This document shows positions 35,401 through 45,336 of a stretch of 64,000 bases of DNA, piece by piece. Origin of the DNA: Streptococcus sp. Marseille-Q6470 (GTDB lineage Bacteria > Bacillota > Bacilli > Lactobacillales > Streptococcaceae); assembly GCF_946902905.1 (NCBI RefSeq), contig NZ_OX336385.1:62001-126000 (forward strand), given 5' to 3'. Within the stretch, counting starts at the first letter, position 1; each line of letters begins with the position of its first letter. A model generated the notes under the pieces. That model saw nothing but the letters and a program-made list of their open reading frames with translations, had not been told where the DNA came from and searched no databases. The translations under genes were made by a program, and so were the position numbers.

Positions 35401-38030
35401 ACACTGGTAATGAGCCTCTTCTTAAATTTGAAAATCTCAATATCAATGCCAAAGCTGTTCGAATGATTGCCACTTCTGATCGTGGAAATACTTGGTTTGC
35501 AGTGCGAGAAATTGCTGTTAATCGTCCTGTAGAAGTAAGTCGTCCTAAACAGACAGCTACAGTGACTATCAGTCCAAATCTCATGTACAAGTACAACACG
35601 ACAGTTGCTCAGATTACAGATGGTCGTGATAATACTGAAGCTATGCTTGCAAATGCTGATCGCACGGATACAACTCCTGTAGATGGTTGGGTACAACTAG
35701 ACTTGGGCGAAGTCAAACCTGTAACTAAGGTTCGTCTCGTTCAAGGTTCAGGAGATAAGTTAGCAGAAGGTGTCCTTGAGTATTCTACAGATGGAACTTC
35801 ATGGCAAGAATTGGATCGTTTGACAGGTGAACAAACCAAAGAAATTGAAACTCCAATTTCAGCACGTTACATCCGTGTTCGTAATACCAAGAATATCAAT
35901 CTATGGTGGCGTATCGCTGACTTCTCAGTTGAAACACGTGCAGGCAATAGCGAGATGACAGATACTAATGTTGAAAGCTTGAAATCAACTCCAGTATATG
36001 ACAGTCTCGGTCGTTATGACCTGCAAATTCCAAGTGGAACTAAGCTTCCAGCTCATAGCTACTTGGGTATGAAACTTGATCGTCTTCACCAGGCAGAGAG
36101 CATTCAGGCTATTGGTATTGGAAATCCAGCCCTTGACTTGGAATTCTCTCCAAATGCACAAGAATGGTATCCAGCTAGTCAAGTAACAGATAAGTCCTTG
36201 GTACGTTATGCTCGTTTGGTTAATAAGACTGACCAAGAACAAGCAGTGACCGCAACATCTCTACTTGTTAAGACAAAAGAAGTGGAACCAACTAAACTTG
36301 ATTCTACATCTATGGGAATTGATGCCTATTATGGTGCTAATGATGTTCGCAAGATCAAGAATTTGGATCAGTTGTTTGATGGTGTTTACAATAACTTTGT
36401 AGAGTTCTCTGATTATGCACGTAAAGATGGTCACATTACCTTGAAACTTGGTAGCGAACGTGAAATCAAGAAGATTAGAGCTTATATCCAAGATGGTACG
36501 AAGAACTATCTTCGTGATGGTAAGATTCAGGTTAGCCAAGACGGCAAGACTTGGACTGACGTTGTGACAGTTGGTGATGGCCTTGCAAATGACATGCATG
36601 ATGATTCATTGACAGATGGATGGACACATGATTCTAAGATGCCTGGAAATCGCTACATCGAGGGTGAACTTGCAAGTCCAGTGAAAGCCAATTATCTACG
36701 TGTTCTCTTTACTGCTAATTACGACGCTCGTTTTGTCGGATTTACTGAATTAGTCATCAATGATGGTGAATTTGTGAAACCTATCAACGACCCAACGGTT
36801 CAAGGAAATGGTGGAGAAAGTAGAGGCAACCTTTACACCAATCTTGTAGATGGCAAAGTCTTGACAAGCTATAAGGCTGAGAAAGGCCAAGGTGAGTTGG
36901 TTTACCACTTATCAGAACCAACAGATGCTAACCATATCCGACTTGTTTCTAGTCTTCCTCAAGGAGTAGCGGCTCGCGTACTGGCTCGCACTCTGAAAAC
37001 AGACAGAGACGGTGCTTGGACAGATTTAGGCGCAATTACCTCAAGCTTCCAAACATTTGCAGTGAGAGATAAAGCTCCGTTACTTGATGTTAAACTCATT
37101 TGGGAAGGTGGTAAGCCAGAGTTCTATGAAATGACTACTTACTACCAAGAACTTTCAGAAGAACCTGAGCAACCAACTCCAGATCCAGAACCAACTCCAG
37201 ATCCGAAACCAACTCCAAATCCAGAACCAACTCCAGATCCAGAGCCAACTCCAGATCCAGAACCAACTCCAGATCCGAAACCAACACCGGATCCAAAACC
37301 AACTCCAGATCCAGAGCCAACTCCAGATCCAGAGCCAACTCCAGATCCAAAACCAACCCCAGATCCAGAGCCAACTCCAGATCCAAAACCAACCCCAGAT
37401 CCAGAACCAACTCCAGATCCAAAACCAACCCCAGATCCAGATCCAACTCCAGATCCAAAACCAACCCCAGATCCAGAACCAACTCCAGATCCGAAACCAA
37501 CACCGGATCCAGAACCAACTCCAGATCCGAAACCAACTCCTGAACCTGAAGTCCTTTCTAGTAAAGGAGATCAACAACCGCCAGTAGTTGAAATTCCAGA
37601 GTTCAAGGGTGGCGTTAATTGGGTTGAAGCGGACAAGAATGAGCTTCCAGAGTTCAAAGGTGGCGTTAATTGGGTTGAAGCGGACAAGAATGAGCTTCCA
37701 GAGTTCAAAGGTGGCGTTAATTGGGTTGAAGCGGACAAGAATGAGCTTCCAGAATTCAAGGGTGGCGTTAATTGGGTTGAAGCAGCTAAGAATGAGGTTC
37801 CAGAATATAAAGAGCCTGTTGCAAACCCAGCTACACCACTTGCGGATCACAAGCAAACTTCAAGTTCACCAAGTCAAAAACAAGAACCAGAAGGACCAAA
37901 TGCACCAGCGACTGAAGCTAAAGGCCAGCTTCCAGCAACTGGTGAGCAAGATTCAGTAGGCTTAGCCTTCCTAGCTAGTCTTGGATTGGTTCTATCTGCA
38001 ACCTTTATCAAAAAAGGGAAAGAAGACTAA
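29493..38030 (+). CDS. LPXTG surface protein: GH20 hexosaminidase and GH84 N-acetylglucosaminidase
   Basis: A 2845-aa wall-anchored enzyme. Order: YSIRK signal peptide; Pro/Glu-rich spacer; F5/8C-like domain at about 145-293; GH20 at about 395-830 with the catalytic Asp697-Glu698 pair in HIGTDEYY; LamG-like domain at about 910-1050; F5/8C at about 1055-1192; GH84 at about 1250-1850 with catalytic Asp1521-Asp1522 in ILADDAPSP; two or more F5/8C-like domains to about 2480; PTPDPx stalk; four EFKGGVN units; LPATG at 2813. Both catalytic families use substrate-assisted cleavage of N-acetylhexosamines. It should trim GlcNAc, or lacto-N-biose, from host O- and N-glycans. I chose ATG 29493 behind GGAAAGGAA; the in-frame GTG at 29472 overlaps that site. 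Confidence 0.9.
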   Translation: MGKHFFERRCHYSIRKFAMGAASVMIGASIFGAGMVQAAETEGPAETEGTVTQVQPLDKLPADIAAAIEKAESAKPTDPTETNPTDAEAQPENTGEVSPKPAETPVPKEEATPKPAETPKEEAAPVAKPAEKPVTKDLVETPDVNHLEKATATASNHEANTPFTAEKAIDGNPDTRWATDRDVVKPTIEFKLEKTTLIKHVEIDWDRRVRGEQNDPNIKSWNLYYAGQDEVNGSGPGEWKLAHQRTGTPVLDEKVDLKEAVQAKYLKLEITDYQAGTMQWKNVGIQEIRAYSNIPDASKPTDIRQVTEITVAEDGKSLVLPKLPGQVSLIGSNKQGVVDLNNKIYTPLTDQHVKVMIQQTNDNHTFTKEFEVVIKGLHADEGVGTKPAVAPAVQQWYGTEGKTSITSETVISVGDSGFDKEAKFYQTDLENRGLEVATGDQSAQNRIEFKKVEDKGYGKEGYGITIKDGVITVEAATNAGAFYATRTLLQMGENDLQNGEIRDFPSFSHRGFMLDTGRKFIPYDTLVDIMLNMAYYKMNDLQLHLNDNYIFLEKHLEGKHLSQQEELDYVLKNAKTGFRVETDVVGENGEKLTSKEHYTKEEMQQIIKLAKALHINLVPEIDTPGHALSFVKVRPDLMYKGSLSDYRGKHNVERVAMLDLDNKYEETLAFVKSVYDKLLDGENAPLHGVSTVHIGTDEYYGSRESYRRYVNDMIQYIKGKGYTPRIWGSLSAKPGTTPVDWNGVEVDIWSIGWQRPAAAIAQGAKIINITDIPTYSVPSGSNSQGGYGDYANYETQYNRWTPNDFSTGGGPRLEASNPNIIGGGHAVWNDNIDLHETGLTSYDIFKRFFKSMQSTAERTWGSDRAAKTYAERIQPTSIYAPRSNPEKTIEDSDLFTIKPETIKEYLAKNVKKTEAGLNFEKDSSIEGLVGDVGPSHVLKLDVTVTGEGEQVFSTSGDNQLYLADKDGYLAYKFEQFHIQFNKKLEKNKRYQISVVTKPQVTEVYVDGEKVERIANPAHPRLAHNTLVLPLETIGGFQGILHSAELSNEAFVNPRLIPTDHFSVSATSQETPGTETEGPVEKAFDNDPNTFWHSKWTGDRAPYTVAMNLNAPEKVNGLTYLPRPGGGNGVVTSYEIYAQKDGQMVKVASGTWENNAKEKTVNFATVETNKVEFKVLSGFAGFGSAAEIQLLKPLSDSETEEPVVPEKPVTPEKPVTPEEPKVGEVGDGTTELPDSFVAKKPASDDAIAAAAQSQDYLKKEYKVFPTPQKVTYGEGVTKLQKQVNLVMGNQLDIYTRNRLKSVLQDHQISYTSSSAAVAGATNIYLGVHGRNSQAEKEISGISQGLFDKIDAYALSIKNNTISIVGKDTDAVFYGLTTLKHMLNESEAPVLRNVTVEDFAEIKNRGFIEGYYGNPWTNADRAELMRYGGDLKLTQYFFAPKDDPYHNKKWRELYPEEKLAEIRELARVGNQNKTRYVWTIHPFMNDRIRFGNDAQYQQDLDTIKAKFTQLMDVGVREFGILADDAPSPVGGYNSYNRLMKDMTDWLTEKQATYVGLRKEMIFVPGQYWGNGREDELRSLNENLPTSTSMTLTGGKIWGEVSENFLSNLKNNLTAGGKIYRPVSLWINWPCTDNSKQHLILGGGEKFLHPNVDPSLLSGIMLNPMQQSEPSKIALFSAAQYAWKQWKSEEEAKKVNDIAFNFVETGKFTDSETSVAFRELGKHMINQNMDGRVVKLEESVELAPKLEAFMSKLKAGQDVGAERNDLRAEFAKLKAAAQLYKASGDEKMRSQIHYWLDNTIDQMDALSAFLDGTEAIENNDSARLWDSYYKGLKLYEQSQTYTFHYVDHDERAELGVQHIRPFLLGLREVLATEVQKALHPDQVISTFITNRTGVEGGLAEVTDGDLGTHALIKSPNSIQTGDYIGLKFNKAVPIQNLTFAMGTQANPRDTFNNAKVEYLNENDQWVTLSEPSYTGNEPLLKFENLNINAKAVRMIATSDRGNTWFAVREIAVNRPVEVSRPKQTATVTISPNLMYKYNTTVAQITDGRDNTEAMLANADRTDTTPVDGWVQLDLGEVKPVTKVRLVQGSGDKLAEGVLEYSTDGTSWQELDRLTGEQTKEIETPISARYIRVRNTKNINLWWRIADFSVETRAGNSEMTDTNVESLKSTPVYDSLGRYDLQIPSGTKLPAHSYLGMKLDRLHQAESIQAIGIGNPALDLEFSPNAQEWYPASQVTDKSLVRYARLVNKTDQEQAVTATSLLVKTKEVEPTKLDSTSMGIDAYYGANDVRKIKNLDQLFDGVYNNFVEFSDYARKDGHITLKLGSEREIKKIRAYIQDGTKNYLRDGKIQVSQDGKTWTDVVTVGDGLANDMHDDSLTDGWTHDSKMPGNRYIEGELASPVKANYLRVLFTANYDARFVGFTELVINDGEFVKPINDPTVQGNGGESRGNLYTNLVDGKVLTSYKAEKGQGELVYHLSEPTDANHIRLVSSLPQGVAARVLARTLKTDRDGAWTDLGAITSSFQTFAVRDKAPLLDVKLIWEGGKPEFYEMTTYYQELSEEPEQPTPDPEPTPDPKPTPNPEPTPDPEPTPDPEPTPDPKPTPDPKPTPDPEPTPDPEPTPDPKPTPDPEPTPDPKPTPDPEPTPDPKPTPDPDPTPDPKPTPDPEPTPDPKPTPDPEPTPDPKPTPEPEVLSSKGDQQPPVVEIPEFKGGVNWVEADKNELPEFKGGVNWVEADKNELPEFKGGVNWVEADKNELPEFKGGVNWVEAAKNEVPEYKEPVANPATPLADHKQTSSSPSQKQEPEGPNAPATEAKGQLPATGEQDSVGLAFLASLGLVLSATFIKKGKED
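37173..37550 (+). repeat. 18-bp tandem repeat ([12 protein letters not shown] tract), second gene
   Basis: About 21 copies of the same unit as at 28371-28806, in the same position relative to the anchor. Confidence 0.92.
37593..37796 (+). repeat. 51-bp tandem repeat (EFKGGVN units), second gene
   Basis: Four nearly identical 17-residue units, [17 protein letters not shown] type, homologous to those at 28851-29105. Confidence 0.92.
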
Positions 38031-38074
38031 GTAAGAATCTTCATTTGATGCAGAATAACTTGTTTTAAAAAAGG

Positions 38075-38106
38075 AAAAACCAGGGACAAGAGTTCCTGGT
38101 TTTTTT
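38075..38106 (+). terminator. Terminator of the GH20-GH84 gene
   Basis: AAAAACCAGGGA, loop, TCCTGGTTTTT with a long T run, 45 bases past the stop codon. Confidence 0.88.
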
Positions 38107-38131
38107 GATTAGAATGATGATAAGAATAAAT

Positions 38132-38157
38132 AAAAAACCAACGGAGTAACCGTTGGT
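38132..38157 (-). terminator. Terminator of the DUF6556 gene
   Basis: Minus strand CCAACGG, loop TTACT, CCGTTGG, T run. Confidence 0.82.
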
Positions 38158-38169
38158 ATTGAGAATTGC

Positions 38170-38571
38170 TTAAGATGCTCCGTTAGTAGCGCTAACTCCT
38201 GCTTCAGTAGTGGGAGTGTTTGATGACGAATCAGATTGCTCATTTTTTTGAGAATTGTTATCTGATTTTGTATCTTCTTTTTTGCTTGGAGTTTGAAGGT
38301 CTTCTTTTTGAGTTGTTTCTTGGTTGTTGGATTGATTTTGTGCAGGAGCATTGGATTCAGCGGGAGCTTCCTTTTGAACTTCCTTGATGATGGTTGTTTG
38401 TGGAGTCGTATCTTTATGATCCTTGTTTTTATCTAAAGCATTCATGATAGTGATACTAGCTGTAATCAAACCAAGGATACTGGCTAAAGTTGCAATTATT
38501 TTTTGAAAGACGGTAAAGCCTTTTTTGATATGTTCAGTTTTAGGTTTTGATTTTCTACGATAGTTAGACAT
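38170..38571 (-). CDS. DUF6556-family single-pass membrane protein
   Basis: A 133-aa protein: basic N terminus, one hydrophobic helix at about residues 22-46, and a low-complexity outer tail rich in Gln, Asn, Ser, Thr and Lys. It fits streptococcal DUF6556; no function is known. GGAGAGAAATT precedes the ATG, and a TATAAT lies on the minus strand at 38601-38596. It is divergent from the cysteine desulfurase gene. Confidence 0.7.
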   Translation of the reverse strand: MSNYRRKSKPKTEHIKKGFTVFQKIIATLASILGLITASITIMNALDKNKDHKDTTPQTTIIKEVQKEAPAESNAPAQNQSNNQETTQKEDLQTPSKKEDTKSDNNSQKNEQSDSSSNTPTTEAGVSATNGAS

Positions 38572-38646
38572 AATTTCTCTCCTTTACCATGATTCATTAT
38601 ACCCAAAATCTTTAAAAAAAACTTAAATGAACCTGAACGGCATTTC

Positions 38647-38675
38647 TTGTCGCCTGAACTGTTTCGTGTTACAAT
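38647..38675 (+). promoter_or_regulatory. Promoter of the cysteine desulfurase-thiI operon
   Basis: TTGTCG (38647-38652), 17 bases, TACAAT (38670-38675) with an extended TG. Confidence 0.7.
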
Positions 38676-38707
38676 AGAAGGAGTGATTTTAGAAAGTGTG
38701 AGAAACA

Positions 38708-39850
38708 ATGATTTACTTTGATAATTCGGCTACGACCAAGCCTTATCCTGAAGTACTTGAAACCTATATGCAGGTGTCTACAAAAATTATTGGTAACCCA
38801 TCTAGCCTTCATCGTTTGGGTGATCAGTCTACCAGAATTTTAGAAGCTTCTCGTCAACAGATTGCAGAATTAATTGGCAAAAAAAGTGAGGAAATCTTCT
38901 TTACCTCTGGTGGTACTGAAGGGGATAACTGGGTTATCAAAGGTGTCGCTTTTGAAAAAGCTCAGTTTGGTAAACACATCATCGTGTCTGACATTGAACA
39001 CCCAGCGGTTAAGGAATCAGCTCTTTGGCTCAAGACTCAAGGATTTGAAGTGGATTTTGCGCCTGTTGATGAAAAGGGATTTGTTGATGTAGCTGCTTTA
39101 GCAAATCTACTTCGTCCTGATACCACACTTATTTCTATCATGGCTGTTAACAATGAAATTGGCTCAATCCAGCCTATTGAAGCTATCTCAGAACTTTTAG
39201 CTGATAAGCCAACTATTTCTTTCCATGTGGATGCGGTTCAAGCTTTAGTCAAGATTCCGACAGAATCCTACCTAACTGATCGAGTGGACTTTGCGACTTT
39301 CTCTAGTCACAAGTTCCACGGAGTTCGTGGTGTTGGATTTGTCTATATCAAGTCAGGTAAGAAAATTACGCCACTATTAACTGGTGGTGGCCAAGAGCGT
39401 GACTATCGTTCAACTACTGAGAATGTCGCTGGTATTGCAGCGACAGCCAAGGCCCTACGTTTGGCTATGGAAAATCTAGATTTGTTTACGAGCAAAACAA
39501 GTCAGATGAAGGAAGTCATCCGTCAAGCCCTTCTTGAATATCCAGATATTTTTGTTTTCTCAGGTGAGGAAGACTTTGCCCCTCATATTCTGACCTTTGG
39601 GATTAAGGGAGTTCGTGGGGAAGTCATTGTGCACGCATTTGAAGACTATGATATTTTCATTTCCACAACCTCTGCTTGTTCGTCCAAGGCAGGAAAACCT
39701 GCTGGAACCTTGATTGCTATGGGGGTTGAAAAAGATAAGGCCCAGTCAGCAGTCCGCCTCAGCCTAGACCTAGAAAATGACATGAGTCAAGTAGAGCAAT
39801 TTTTGACCAAGCTAAAATTAATTTACAATCAAACTAGAAAAGTAAGATAG
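38708..39850 (+). CDS. Cysteine desulfurase (NifS/IscS family)
   Basis: PLP enzyme that removes sulfur from cysteine as a protein persulfide. It is 380 aa. The PLP lysine is Lys202 in SSHKFHG, and the persulfide-forming Cys324 lies in TSACSSKAG. It stands directly before thiI, eight bases apart, so it most likely supplies sulfur to ThiI for 4-thiouridine or thiamine, rather than general Fe-S assembly (which in streptococci uses SufS). Confidence 0.93.
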   Translation: MIYFDNSATTKPYPEVLETYMQVSTKIIGNPSSLHRLGDQSTRILEASRQQIAELIGKKSEEIFFTSGGTEGDNWVIKGVAFEKAQFGKHIIVSDIEHPAVKESALWLKTQGFEVDFAPVDEKGFVDVAALANLLRPDTTLISIMAVNNEIGSIQPIEAISELLADKPTISFHVDAVQALVKIPTESYLTDRVDFATFSSHKFHGVRGVGFVYIKSGKKITPLLTGGGQERDYRSTTENVAGIAATAKALRLAMENLDLFTSKTSQMKEVIRQALLEYPDIFVFSGEEDFAPHILTFGIKGVRGEVIVHAFEDYDIFISTTSACSSKAGKPAGTLIAMGVEKDKAQSAVRLSLDLENDMSQVEQFLTKLKLIYNQTRKVR

Positions 39851-39858
39851 GAGTATTC

Positions 39859-41073
39859 ATGCAGTATTCAGAAATTATGATTCGCTACGGGGAACTGTCA
39901 ACCAAAGGTAAAAACCGGATGCGTTTCATTAATAAACTACGTAATAATATCTCAGACGTTTTATCTATCTATCCTCAAGTCAAGGTAACTGCTGATCGCG
40001 ACCGTGCCCATGCTTATTTGAATGGTGCAGATTATGAACCAGTAGCTGAGTCTCTCAAACAAGTTTTCGGGATTCAAAACTTTTCACCGGTGTATAAGGT
40101 TGAAAAATCTGTAGAGTTTCTTAAGTCTGCTGTCCAAGAGATTATGAAGGACATCTACAAGGAAGGCATGACCTTTAAAATTTCAAGCAAGCGCAGTGAC
40201 CACAATTTTGAACTAGACAGTCGTGAACTCAACCAAACGCTTGGTGGAGCCGTATTTGAAGCCATTCCAAATGTGCAAGCTCAAATGAAAAATCCAGACA
40301 TTAATCTTCAGGTGGAGATTCGTGAGGAAGCAGCCTACCTTTCTTATGAAACCATTCGTGGTGCTGGTGGTTTGCCAGTTGGAACTTCGGGTAAAGGAAT
40401 GCTGATGTTATCAGGAGGAATTGACTCGCCTGTAGCAGGTTATCTTGCTTTGAAACGTGGTGTGGATATCGAGGCTGTCCACTTTGCTAGTCCACCCTAT
40501 ACTAGTCCAGGTGCCCTCAAGAAAGCTCAGGATTTGACTCGTAAATTGACTAAGTTTGGTGGCAATATCCAGTTTATCGAAGTACCTTTCACTGAAATCC
40601 AAGAAGAAATTAAAGCTAAAGCCCCAGAAGCCTATCTCATGACTTTGACTCGCCGCTTTATGATGCGGATTACCGACCGTATCCGTGAAGTGAGAAATGG
40701 TTTGGTCATCATCAATGGTGAAAGTCTTGGTCAGGTGGCAAGTCAAACACTTGAAAGTATGCAGGCTATCAATGCCGTGACCAACACGCCAATTATCCGT
40801 CCAGTTGTAACTATGGATAAGTTGGAAATCATTGATATTGCTCAGGAAATTGACACCTTTGAAATTTCTATCCAACCTTTTGAAGATTGTTGCACGATTT
40901 TTGCGCCTGATCGTCCGAAAACAAATCCAAAGATTAAGAATGCTGAACAGTATGAAACACGTATGGATGTTGAAGGATTAGTTGAGCGAGCAGTGGCAGG
41001 GATTATGATCACAGAAATCACACCGCAAGCCGAAAAAGATGCTGTCGATGAATTAATTGAAGATCTTCTTTAA
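39859..41073 (+). CDS. thiI: tRNA 4-thiouridine synthase / thiamine sulfurtransferase ThiI
   Basis: A 404-aa protein: N-terminal ferredoxin-like and THUMP domains that bind tRNA, then a PP-loop adenylation domain with [11 protein letters not shown] at about residues 185-195. The C-terminal rhodanese domain of the E. coli type is absent, as usual in Firmicutes; the DCCTIF motif is kept. It adenylates U8 of tRNA and receives sulfur, probably from the desulfurase encoded just upstream. GGAG precedes the ATG. Confidence 0.96.
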   Translation: MQYSEIMIRYGELSTKGKNRMRFINKLRNNISDVLSIYPQVKVTADRDRAHAYLNGADYEPVAESLKQVFGIQNFSPVYKVEKSVEFLKSAVQEIMKDIYKEGMTFKISSKRSDHNFELDSRELNQTLGGAVFEAIPNVQAQMKNPDINLQVEIREEAAYLSYETIRGAGGLPVGTSGKGMLMLSGGIDSPVAGYLALKRGVDIEAVHFASPPYTSPGALKKAQDLTRKLTKFGGNIQFIEVPFTEIQEEIKAKAPEAYLMTLTRRFMMRITDRIREVRNGLVIINGESLGQVASQTLESMQAINAVTNTPIIRPVVTMDKLEIIDIAQEIDTFEISIQPFEDCCTIFAPDRPKTNPKIKNAEQYETRMDVEGLVERAVAGIMITEITPQAEKDAVDELIEDLL

Positions 41074-41090
41074 TGAATGAGAATACAACT

Positions 41091-41137
41091 AAAAGTTAGT
41101 TTATTGTCCTAAATTTGGACGGAAACTGACTTTTTTT
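41091..41137 (+). terminator. Terminator of the thiI operon
   Basis: AAAAGTTAGTTT paired with AAACTGACTTTT, an inner GTCC/GGAC stem, then seven T residues. Confidence 0.85.
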
Positions 41138-41146
41138 CTATTTTTA

Positions 41147-41155
41147 TGCTATAAT
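41147..41155 (+). promoter_or_regulatory. Extended -10 promoter of the esterase operon
   Basis: TGCTATAAT at 41147-41155; TGACTT 17 bases upstream is a weak -35. Confidence 0.6.
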
Positions 41156-41190
41156 AAGGTAAAATTTTGAATATAGAGAGTTTTCTGACA

Positions 41191-42015
41191 ATGAATCAAT
41201 CTTACTTTTACCTGAAAATGCGAGAGCATAAATTAGTAGTTCCCTACACAGGTAAGGAGCGACGGGTACGTGTACTTCTTCCTAAAAACTATGAGAAAGA
41301 CACGGATCGAACTTACCCAGTTGTCTATTTCCACGATGGACAAAACGTCTTTTATAGTAAGGAATCTTACGTTGGACATTCTTGGAAGATTATTCCTGCC
41401 ATCAAGCGAAATCCTGATATCAGTCGCATGATTGTGGTAGCTATTGACAATGATGGTCTAGGACGGATGAATGAGTACGCAGCCTGGAAATTCCAAGAGT
41501 CCAACATTCCTGGTCAACAATTTGGTGGTAAGGGAGTTGAGTATGCTGAGTTTGTCATGGAAGTGGTCAAACCCTTTATCGATGAAAACTATCGGACAAA
41601 ATCAGACCGGAAACACACTGCCATGATTGGATCTTCTCTGGGTGGAAATATTACCCAGTTTATCGGCTTGGAGTATCAAGACCAGATTGGGTGCTTGGGT
41701 GTCTTTTCATCTGCTAACTGGCTTCACCAAGAGGCCTTTGATCGCTATATCGAGCGTAAAAAACTCTTGCCTGACCAGCGTGTCTTTATCTACGTTGGGA
41801 CAGAAGAAGCAGACGACACAGATAAGACCCTCATGGCTGGCAATATTAAGCAGGCCTATATTGATTCTTCTCTTCGTTATTATCATGATTTGATAGCAGG
41901 AGGAGTTGAGTTGGAAAATCTCTCTCTCAAGGTTCAGGCTGGAGCTATTCACCATGAAGTACCATGGTCAGAGAATCTTCCAGCTTGTCTATGTTTTTTT
42001 GCAGAAAATTGGTAA
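41191..42015 (+). CDS. Putative esterase, alpha/beta hydrolase (esterase D-like)
   Basis: A 274-aa serine hydrolase of the PF00756 type. The N-terminal strand PVVYFHDGQNVFY, the nucleophile elbow GSSLGGNITQF with the catalytic Ser, and a late His in AIHHEVPW complete the fold. No signal peptide is present, so it acts in the cytosol. I favour ATG 41191; a TTG at 41167 would add eight residues. It is the first of three closely spaced genes that appear to form one operon with a second esterase and an ATP-grasp protein. Confidence 0.85.
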   Translation: MNQSYFYLKMREHKLVVPYTGKERRVRVLLPKNYEKDTDRTYPVVYFHDGQNVFYSKESYVGHSWKIIPAIKRNPDISRMIVVAIDNDGLGRMNEYAAWKFQESNIPGQQFGGKGVEYAEFVMEVVKPFIDENYRTKSDRKHTAMIGSSLGGNITQFIGLEYQDQIGCLGVFSSANWLHQEAFDRYIERKKLLPDQRVFIYVGTEEADDTDKTLMAGNIKQAYIDSSLRYYHDLIAGGVELENLSLKVQAGAIHHEVPWSENLPACLCFFAENW

Positions 42016-42036
42016 ATAGTATAAAGGAGACAGGAT

Positions 42037-42777
42037 ATGAATATTGAACATCTAAGCCACTGGAGTGGAAATCTAAATCGTGAAATGTACGTCAATCGTT
42101 ATGGACACGCAGGTATCCCAGTTGTTGTCTTTGCTTCCTCAGGAGGAAGCCACAATGAATACTATGATTTTGGCATGATTGATGCTTGTGCATCCTTTAT
42201 TGAAGAAGGCCGCGTGCAGTTCTTTACCCTTTCAAGTGTCGACAGCGAGAGCTGGCTTGCGACTTGGAAAAACGGTCATGACCAAGCTGAAATGCACCGT
42301 GCCTATGAACGATATGTCATTGAAGAAGCCATTCCTTTTATCAAGCATAATACAGGATGGTTTGATGGTATGATGGCGACAGGTTGCTCCATGGGAGCTT
42401 ACCATGCCCTCAACTTCTTCCTCCAACATCCAGATGTCTTTACCAAGGTCATCGCCCTCAGTGGTGTCTACGATGCCCGTTTCTTTGTTGGTGATTACTA
42501 CAATGATGATGCCATCTATCAAAATTCACCAGTAGATTATATCTGGAATCAAAATGACGGCTGGTTTATTGACCGTTACCGTCAAGCTGAGATTGTTATC
42601 TGTACAGGTCTAGGTGCTTGGGAACATGATGGGCTCCCTTCTTACTACAAGCTAAAAGAAGCCTTCGATCAAAAACAAATTCCTGCCTGGTTTGCAGAAT
42701 GGGGACACGACGTTGCCCACGATTGGGAGTGGTGGCGTAAACAAATGCCTTATTTCCTCGGTCATATGAGTCTATAA
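42037..42777 (+). CDS. Putative esterase, alpha/beta hydrolase
   Basis: A 246-aa serine hydrolase. The nucleophile elbow is TGCSMGAYHALNF, an oxyanion region is VFASSGGSHNEY, and the C-terminal His lies in WGHDVAHDWEWW. It has no signal peptide. It is related to, but clearly different from, the preceding esterase, so the pair is not a recent duplication. ATAAAGGAGA precedes the ATG; the downstream ATP-grasp gene follows by 12 bases. Confidence 0.85.
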   Translation: MNIEHLSHWSGNLNREMYVNRYGHAGIPVVVFASSGGSHNEYYDFGMIDACASFIEEGRVQFFTLSSVDSESWLATWKNGHDQAEMHRAYERYVIEEAIPFIKHNTGWFDGMMATGCSMGAYHALNFFLQHPDVFTKVIALSGVYDARFFVGDYYNDDAIYQNSPVDYIWNQNDGWFIDRYRQAEIVICTGLGAWEHDGLPSYYKLKEAFDQKQIPAWFAEWGHDVAHDWEWWRKQMPYFLGHMSL

Positions 42778-42789
42778 AAGGAGTTGCTT

Positions 42790-43956
42790 ATGAATTATCT
42801 TGTAATTTCACCCTATTACCCACAAAATTTCCAACAATTTAGTATTGAACTAGCCAATAAAGGAATTACAGTTCTAGGGATTGGGCAAGAACCCTATGAA
42901 CAACTAGATGAACCATTGCGCAATAGCTTAACGGAGTACTTCCGAGTTGATAATCTTGAAAACATCGATGAGGTTAAACGCGCCGTCGCCTTTCTTTTTT
43001 ATAAGCATGGTCCAATTGATCGTATCGAGTCTCACAATGAATACTGGCTAGAGTTGGACGCTGCTCTTCGTGAACAATTCAATGTTTTTGGTGCCAAACC
43101 AGAAGACCTCAAGAAGACCAAGTTCAAGTCTGAGATGAAAAAACTCTTCAAAAAAGCTGGGGTTCCAGTTGTGCCAGGTGCTGTCATTGAAACTGAAGCA
43201 GATGTTGATAATGCTGTGAAAGAGATCGGTCTTCCCATGATTGCTAAACCTGACAATGGAGTTGGAGCAGCCGCAACCTTCAAACTTGAAACAGCAGATG
43301 ATGTCAATCACTTTAAGGCTGAATGGGACCATTCAACCGTTTATTTCTTTGAAAAATTTGTCACCTCTAGTGAGATTTGTACATTCGATGGTTTGATCGA
43401 TAGAGATGGAAATATTGTCTTTTCTACGACCTTTGACTACGCACATACACCCCTTGATCTCATGATTTACAAGATGGATAATTCTTATTACGTTCTCAAA
43501 GATATGGATCCAAAATTGCGTAAATATGGTGAGGCAATTGTCAAAGAATTTGGTATGAAAGAACGTTTCTTCCATATCGAGTTCTTCCGTGAGGGTGATG
43601 ACTATATCGCTATTGAGTACAATAACCGTCCAGCGGGTGGTTTCACTATTGATGTCTATAACTATGCCCATTCTTTAGATTTGTACAAGGGCTATGCTGC
43701 TATCGTAGCAGGTGAAGCATTCCCAGAGTCTCCATTTGAAACCCAGTATTGCTTGGCAACATCTCGTCGCGCCAATGCCAACTATGTTTATTCAGAAGAA
43801 GACTTACTTGCTAAATACGGTCAGCAGTTTAAGGTCAAGAAGGTCATGCCAGTAGCCTTTGCTGAATTGCAAGGAGACTATCTCTATATGCTAACGACAC
43901 CAAGTCGTGAGGAAATGGAGCAGATGATTCAGGACTTTGGGCAACGTCAAGAATAA
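42790..43956 (+). CDS. ATP-grasp domain protein
   Basis: A 388-aa protein with the ATP-grasp fold of carboxylate-amine ligases. The adenine-binding lid is IAKPDNGVGAAATFKLE at about residues 155-171, and the metal-binding Glu/Asn are in FFHIEFFREGDDYIAIEYNNRPAGG at about 278-302. Such enzymes activate a carboxylate as acyl phosphate and join it to an amine, thiol or hydroxyl group. The substrate is unknown. I chose ATG 42790, seven bases after AAAGGAG; the TTG at 42784 is too close. It shares an operon with two esterases. Confidence 0.85.
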   Translation: MNYLVISPYYPQNFQQFSIELANKGITVLGIGQEPYEQLDEPLRNSLTEYFRVDNLENIDEVKRAVAFLFYKHGPIDRIESHNEYWLELDAALREQFNVFGAKPEDLKKTKFKSEMKKLFKKAGVPVVPGAVIETEADVDNAVKEIGLPMIAKPDNGVGAAATFKLETADDVNHFKAEWDHSTVYFFEKFVTSSEICTFDGLIDRDGNIVFSTTFDYAHTPLDLMIYKMDNSYYVLKDMDPKLRKYGEAIVKEFGMKERFFHIEFFREGDDYIAIEYNNRPAGGFTIDVYNYAHSLDLYKGYAAIVAGEAFPESPFETQYCLATSRRANANYVYSEEDLLAKYGQQFKVKKVMPVAFAELQGDYLYMLTTPSREEMEQMIQDFGQRQE

Positions 43957-43964
43957 TCAAAATC

Positions 43965-44147
43965 AGGAGGCTGGGACAAAAGTCCTAGCCTCTCAATTGT
44001 CTTTGGATTGTCGAGCAAGACGCAGTGGTTGAGTGGACTCTACTACGCTGATTTCATTAGCTTTTACAGCTCTACTCAACTGTGCGGACGTGGGACGACG
44101 AAATCGAATTCTAACGAATGACCGATTTCTGTCCCACTCTCTTTTTT
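43965..44147. repeat. MITE-like interspersed repeat, copy 2 (inverted)
   Basis: The reverse complement of the element at 9128-9314, with scattered substitutions. It begins with AGGAGGCTGGGACAAAAGTC and ends with GTCCCACTCTCTTTTTT. The left A run is lost. It lies between two genes read on the plus strand, so here it would end the ATP-grasp transcript. Confidence 0.85.
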
Positions 44148-44158
44148 GAAAAGTTGAA

Positions 44159-44173
44159 ATAAAAGCGTTTTCC
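44159..44173 (+). promoter_or_regulatory. cre-like sequence upstream of the aquaporin gene
   Basis: ATAAAAGCGTTTTCC, two departures from the cre consensus, 25 bases upstream of the -35. Binding here is uncertain. Confidence 0.35.
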
Positions 44174-44197
44174 TATGGAATTCTTTTAGAAATTCTG

Positions 44198-44226
44198 TTG
44201 CTAAAAGCCTTAAAAATTGATAGAAT
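44198..44226 (+). promoter_or_regulatory. Promoter of the aquaporin gene
   Basis: TTGCTA (44198-44203), 17 bases, TAGAAT (44221-44226). Confidence 0.7.
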
Positions 44227-44262
44227 AGGGATTGTCTAAAAAATATTAAGGAGAATCTATCA

Positions 44263-45168
44263 ATGGATTTCGCATGGGCAGTCAAATATGCCACTGAATT
44301 TTTGGGAACAGCCATCTTGATTATCTTGGGAAATGGTGCGGTTGCCAACGTTGAACTTAAAGGTACGAAAGGTCACCAAAGTGGCTGGCTCGTTATCGCT
44401 GTTGGTTACGGTATGGGGGTTATGATTCCAGCTTTGATGTTTGGTAACGTTTCTGGTAATCACATCAACCCAGCCTTCACTCTTGGACTTGCAGTTAGCG
44501 GTCTCTTCCCTTGGTCACAAGTAGCACAATACATCATCGCGCAAGTTTTGGGAGCAATCTTCGGACAAGCCTTGGTTGTTGCGACTCACCGTCCTTACTA
44601 CTTGAAAACAGAAAACCCAAATAATATCTTGGGAACTTTCTCAACAATTTCAAGTTTGGACCAAGGTACAAAAGAATCACGTTTTGCAGCAACTGTGAAC
44701 GGTTTTATCAACGAGTTTGTTGGTTCATTCGTTCTTTTCTTTGCAGCGCTCGGTATGACAAAGAACTTCTTTGGTGCTGAATTGCTTTCTAAAGCTCAAG
44801 GAATGATTAACGATCAAGTGGCACAAGCGACTGCCCAAGGTCAAACAATTCCTCAAGAACAAGTAACAGCAGCTCTTGAACAAGCAAAAACACAAGTAGC
44901 TCCATTCTTGTCACCAGGTCTTGCTGTTGCACACTTGGCTCTTGGTTTCCTCGTAATGGCCTTGGTTACTTCACTAGGTGGACCTACAGGACCAGGTTTG
45001 AACCCTGCTCGTGACTTTGGACCTCGTCTTCTTCACGCTGTACTTCCTAAATCAATCCTTGGTGAACACAAGGGTGATTCAAAATGGTGGTATGCTTGGG
45101 TACCAGTAGTAGCACCGATTGCAGCTGGTATTACAGCAGTAATGCTCTTCAAGTTCCTTTATATGTAA
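44263..45168 (+). CDS. Aquaporin / glycerol facilitator family channel
   Basis: A 301-aa MIP-family channel with six helices and two half-helices. Both Asn-Pro-Ala signatures are intact: HINPAFTLGL at about residues 67-76 and GLNPARDFGPR at about 245-255. A loop of about 40 residues rich in Gln and Ala lies between helices 4 and 5. The Asp after the second NPAR is typical of glycerol-permeable members. It resembles the larger pneumococcal aquaporin rather than GlpF of the glp operon; water, glycerol or H2O2 are possible substrates. It is monocistronic. Confidence 0.92.
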   Translation: MDFAWAVKYATEFLGTAILIILGNGAVANVELKGTKGHQSGWLVIAVGYGMGVMIPALMFGNVSGNHINPAFTLGLAVSGLFPWSQVAQYIIAQVLGAIFGQALVVATHRPYYLKTENPNNILGTFSTISSLDQGTKESRFAATVNGFINEFVGSFVLFFAALGMTKNFFGAELLSKAQGMINDQVAQATAQGQTIPQEQVTAALEQAKTQVAPFLSPGLAVAHLALGFLVMALVTSLGGPTGPGLNPARDFGPRLLHAVLPKSILGEHKGDSKWWYAWVPVVAPIAAGITAVMLFKFLYM

Positions 45169-45174
45169 TTATTA

Positions 45175-45200
45175 AAAAACTGGGAATTCCCAGTTTTTCT
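45175..45200 (+). terminator. Terminator of the aquaporin gene
   Basis: AAAAACTGGG, loop AATT, CCCAGTTTTT, then a T-rich tail. Confidence 0.88.
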
Positions 45201-45336
45201 TTTTCTATAAACTTGGAATAGGCTTTAGCTCATCATTGTTGAAATCGTCAGACTTTTTTCATTTTAAATCAAAAGATGTAAATATGGCAAAAATATGGTA
45301 AAATAGAGTATTAAGTAAACGTTAAAAAGGAATATT

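Larger units (their letters stand above)
43957..44262. other. Intergenic region between the ATP-grasp and aquaporin genes
   Basis: 306 bases filled by the second MITE-like repeat copy, a cre-like sequence and the aquaporin promoter. No RNA gene or small ORF is evident. Confidence 0.7.

Noticed and set aside
37155..37856. A 233-codon minus-strand frame rich in Trp, Ile and Phe
   Set aside because: A shadow of the PTPDPx and EFKGGVN repeats with no supporting signals.
43032..43671. Minus-strand frames within the ATP-grasp gene
   Set aside because: They lie opposite strong coding sequence and have no ribosome-binding sites.
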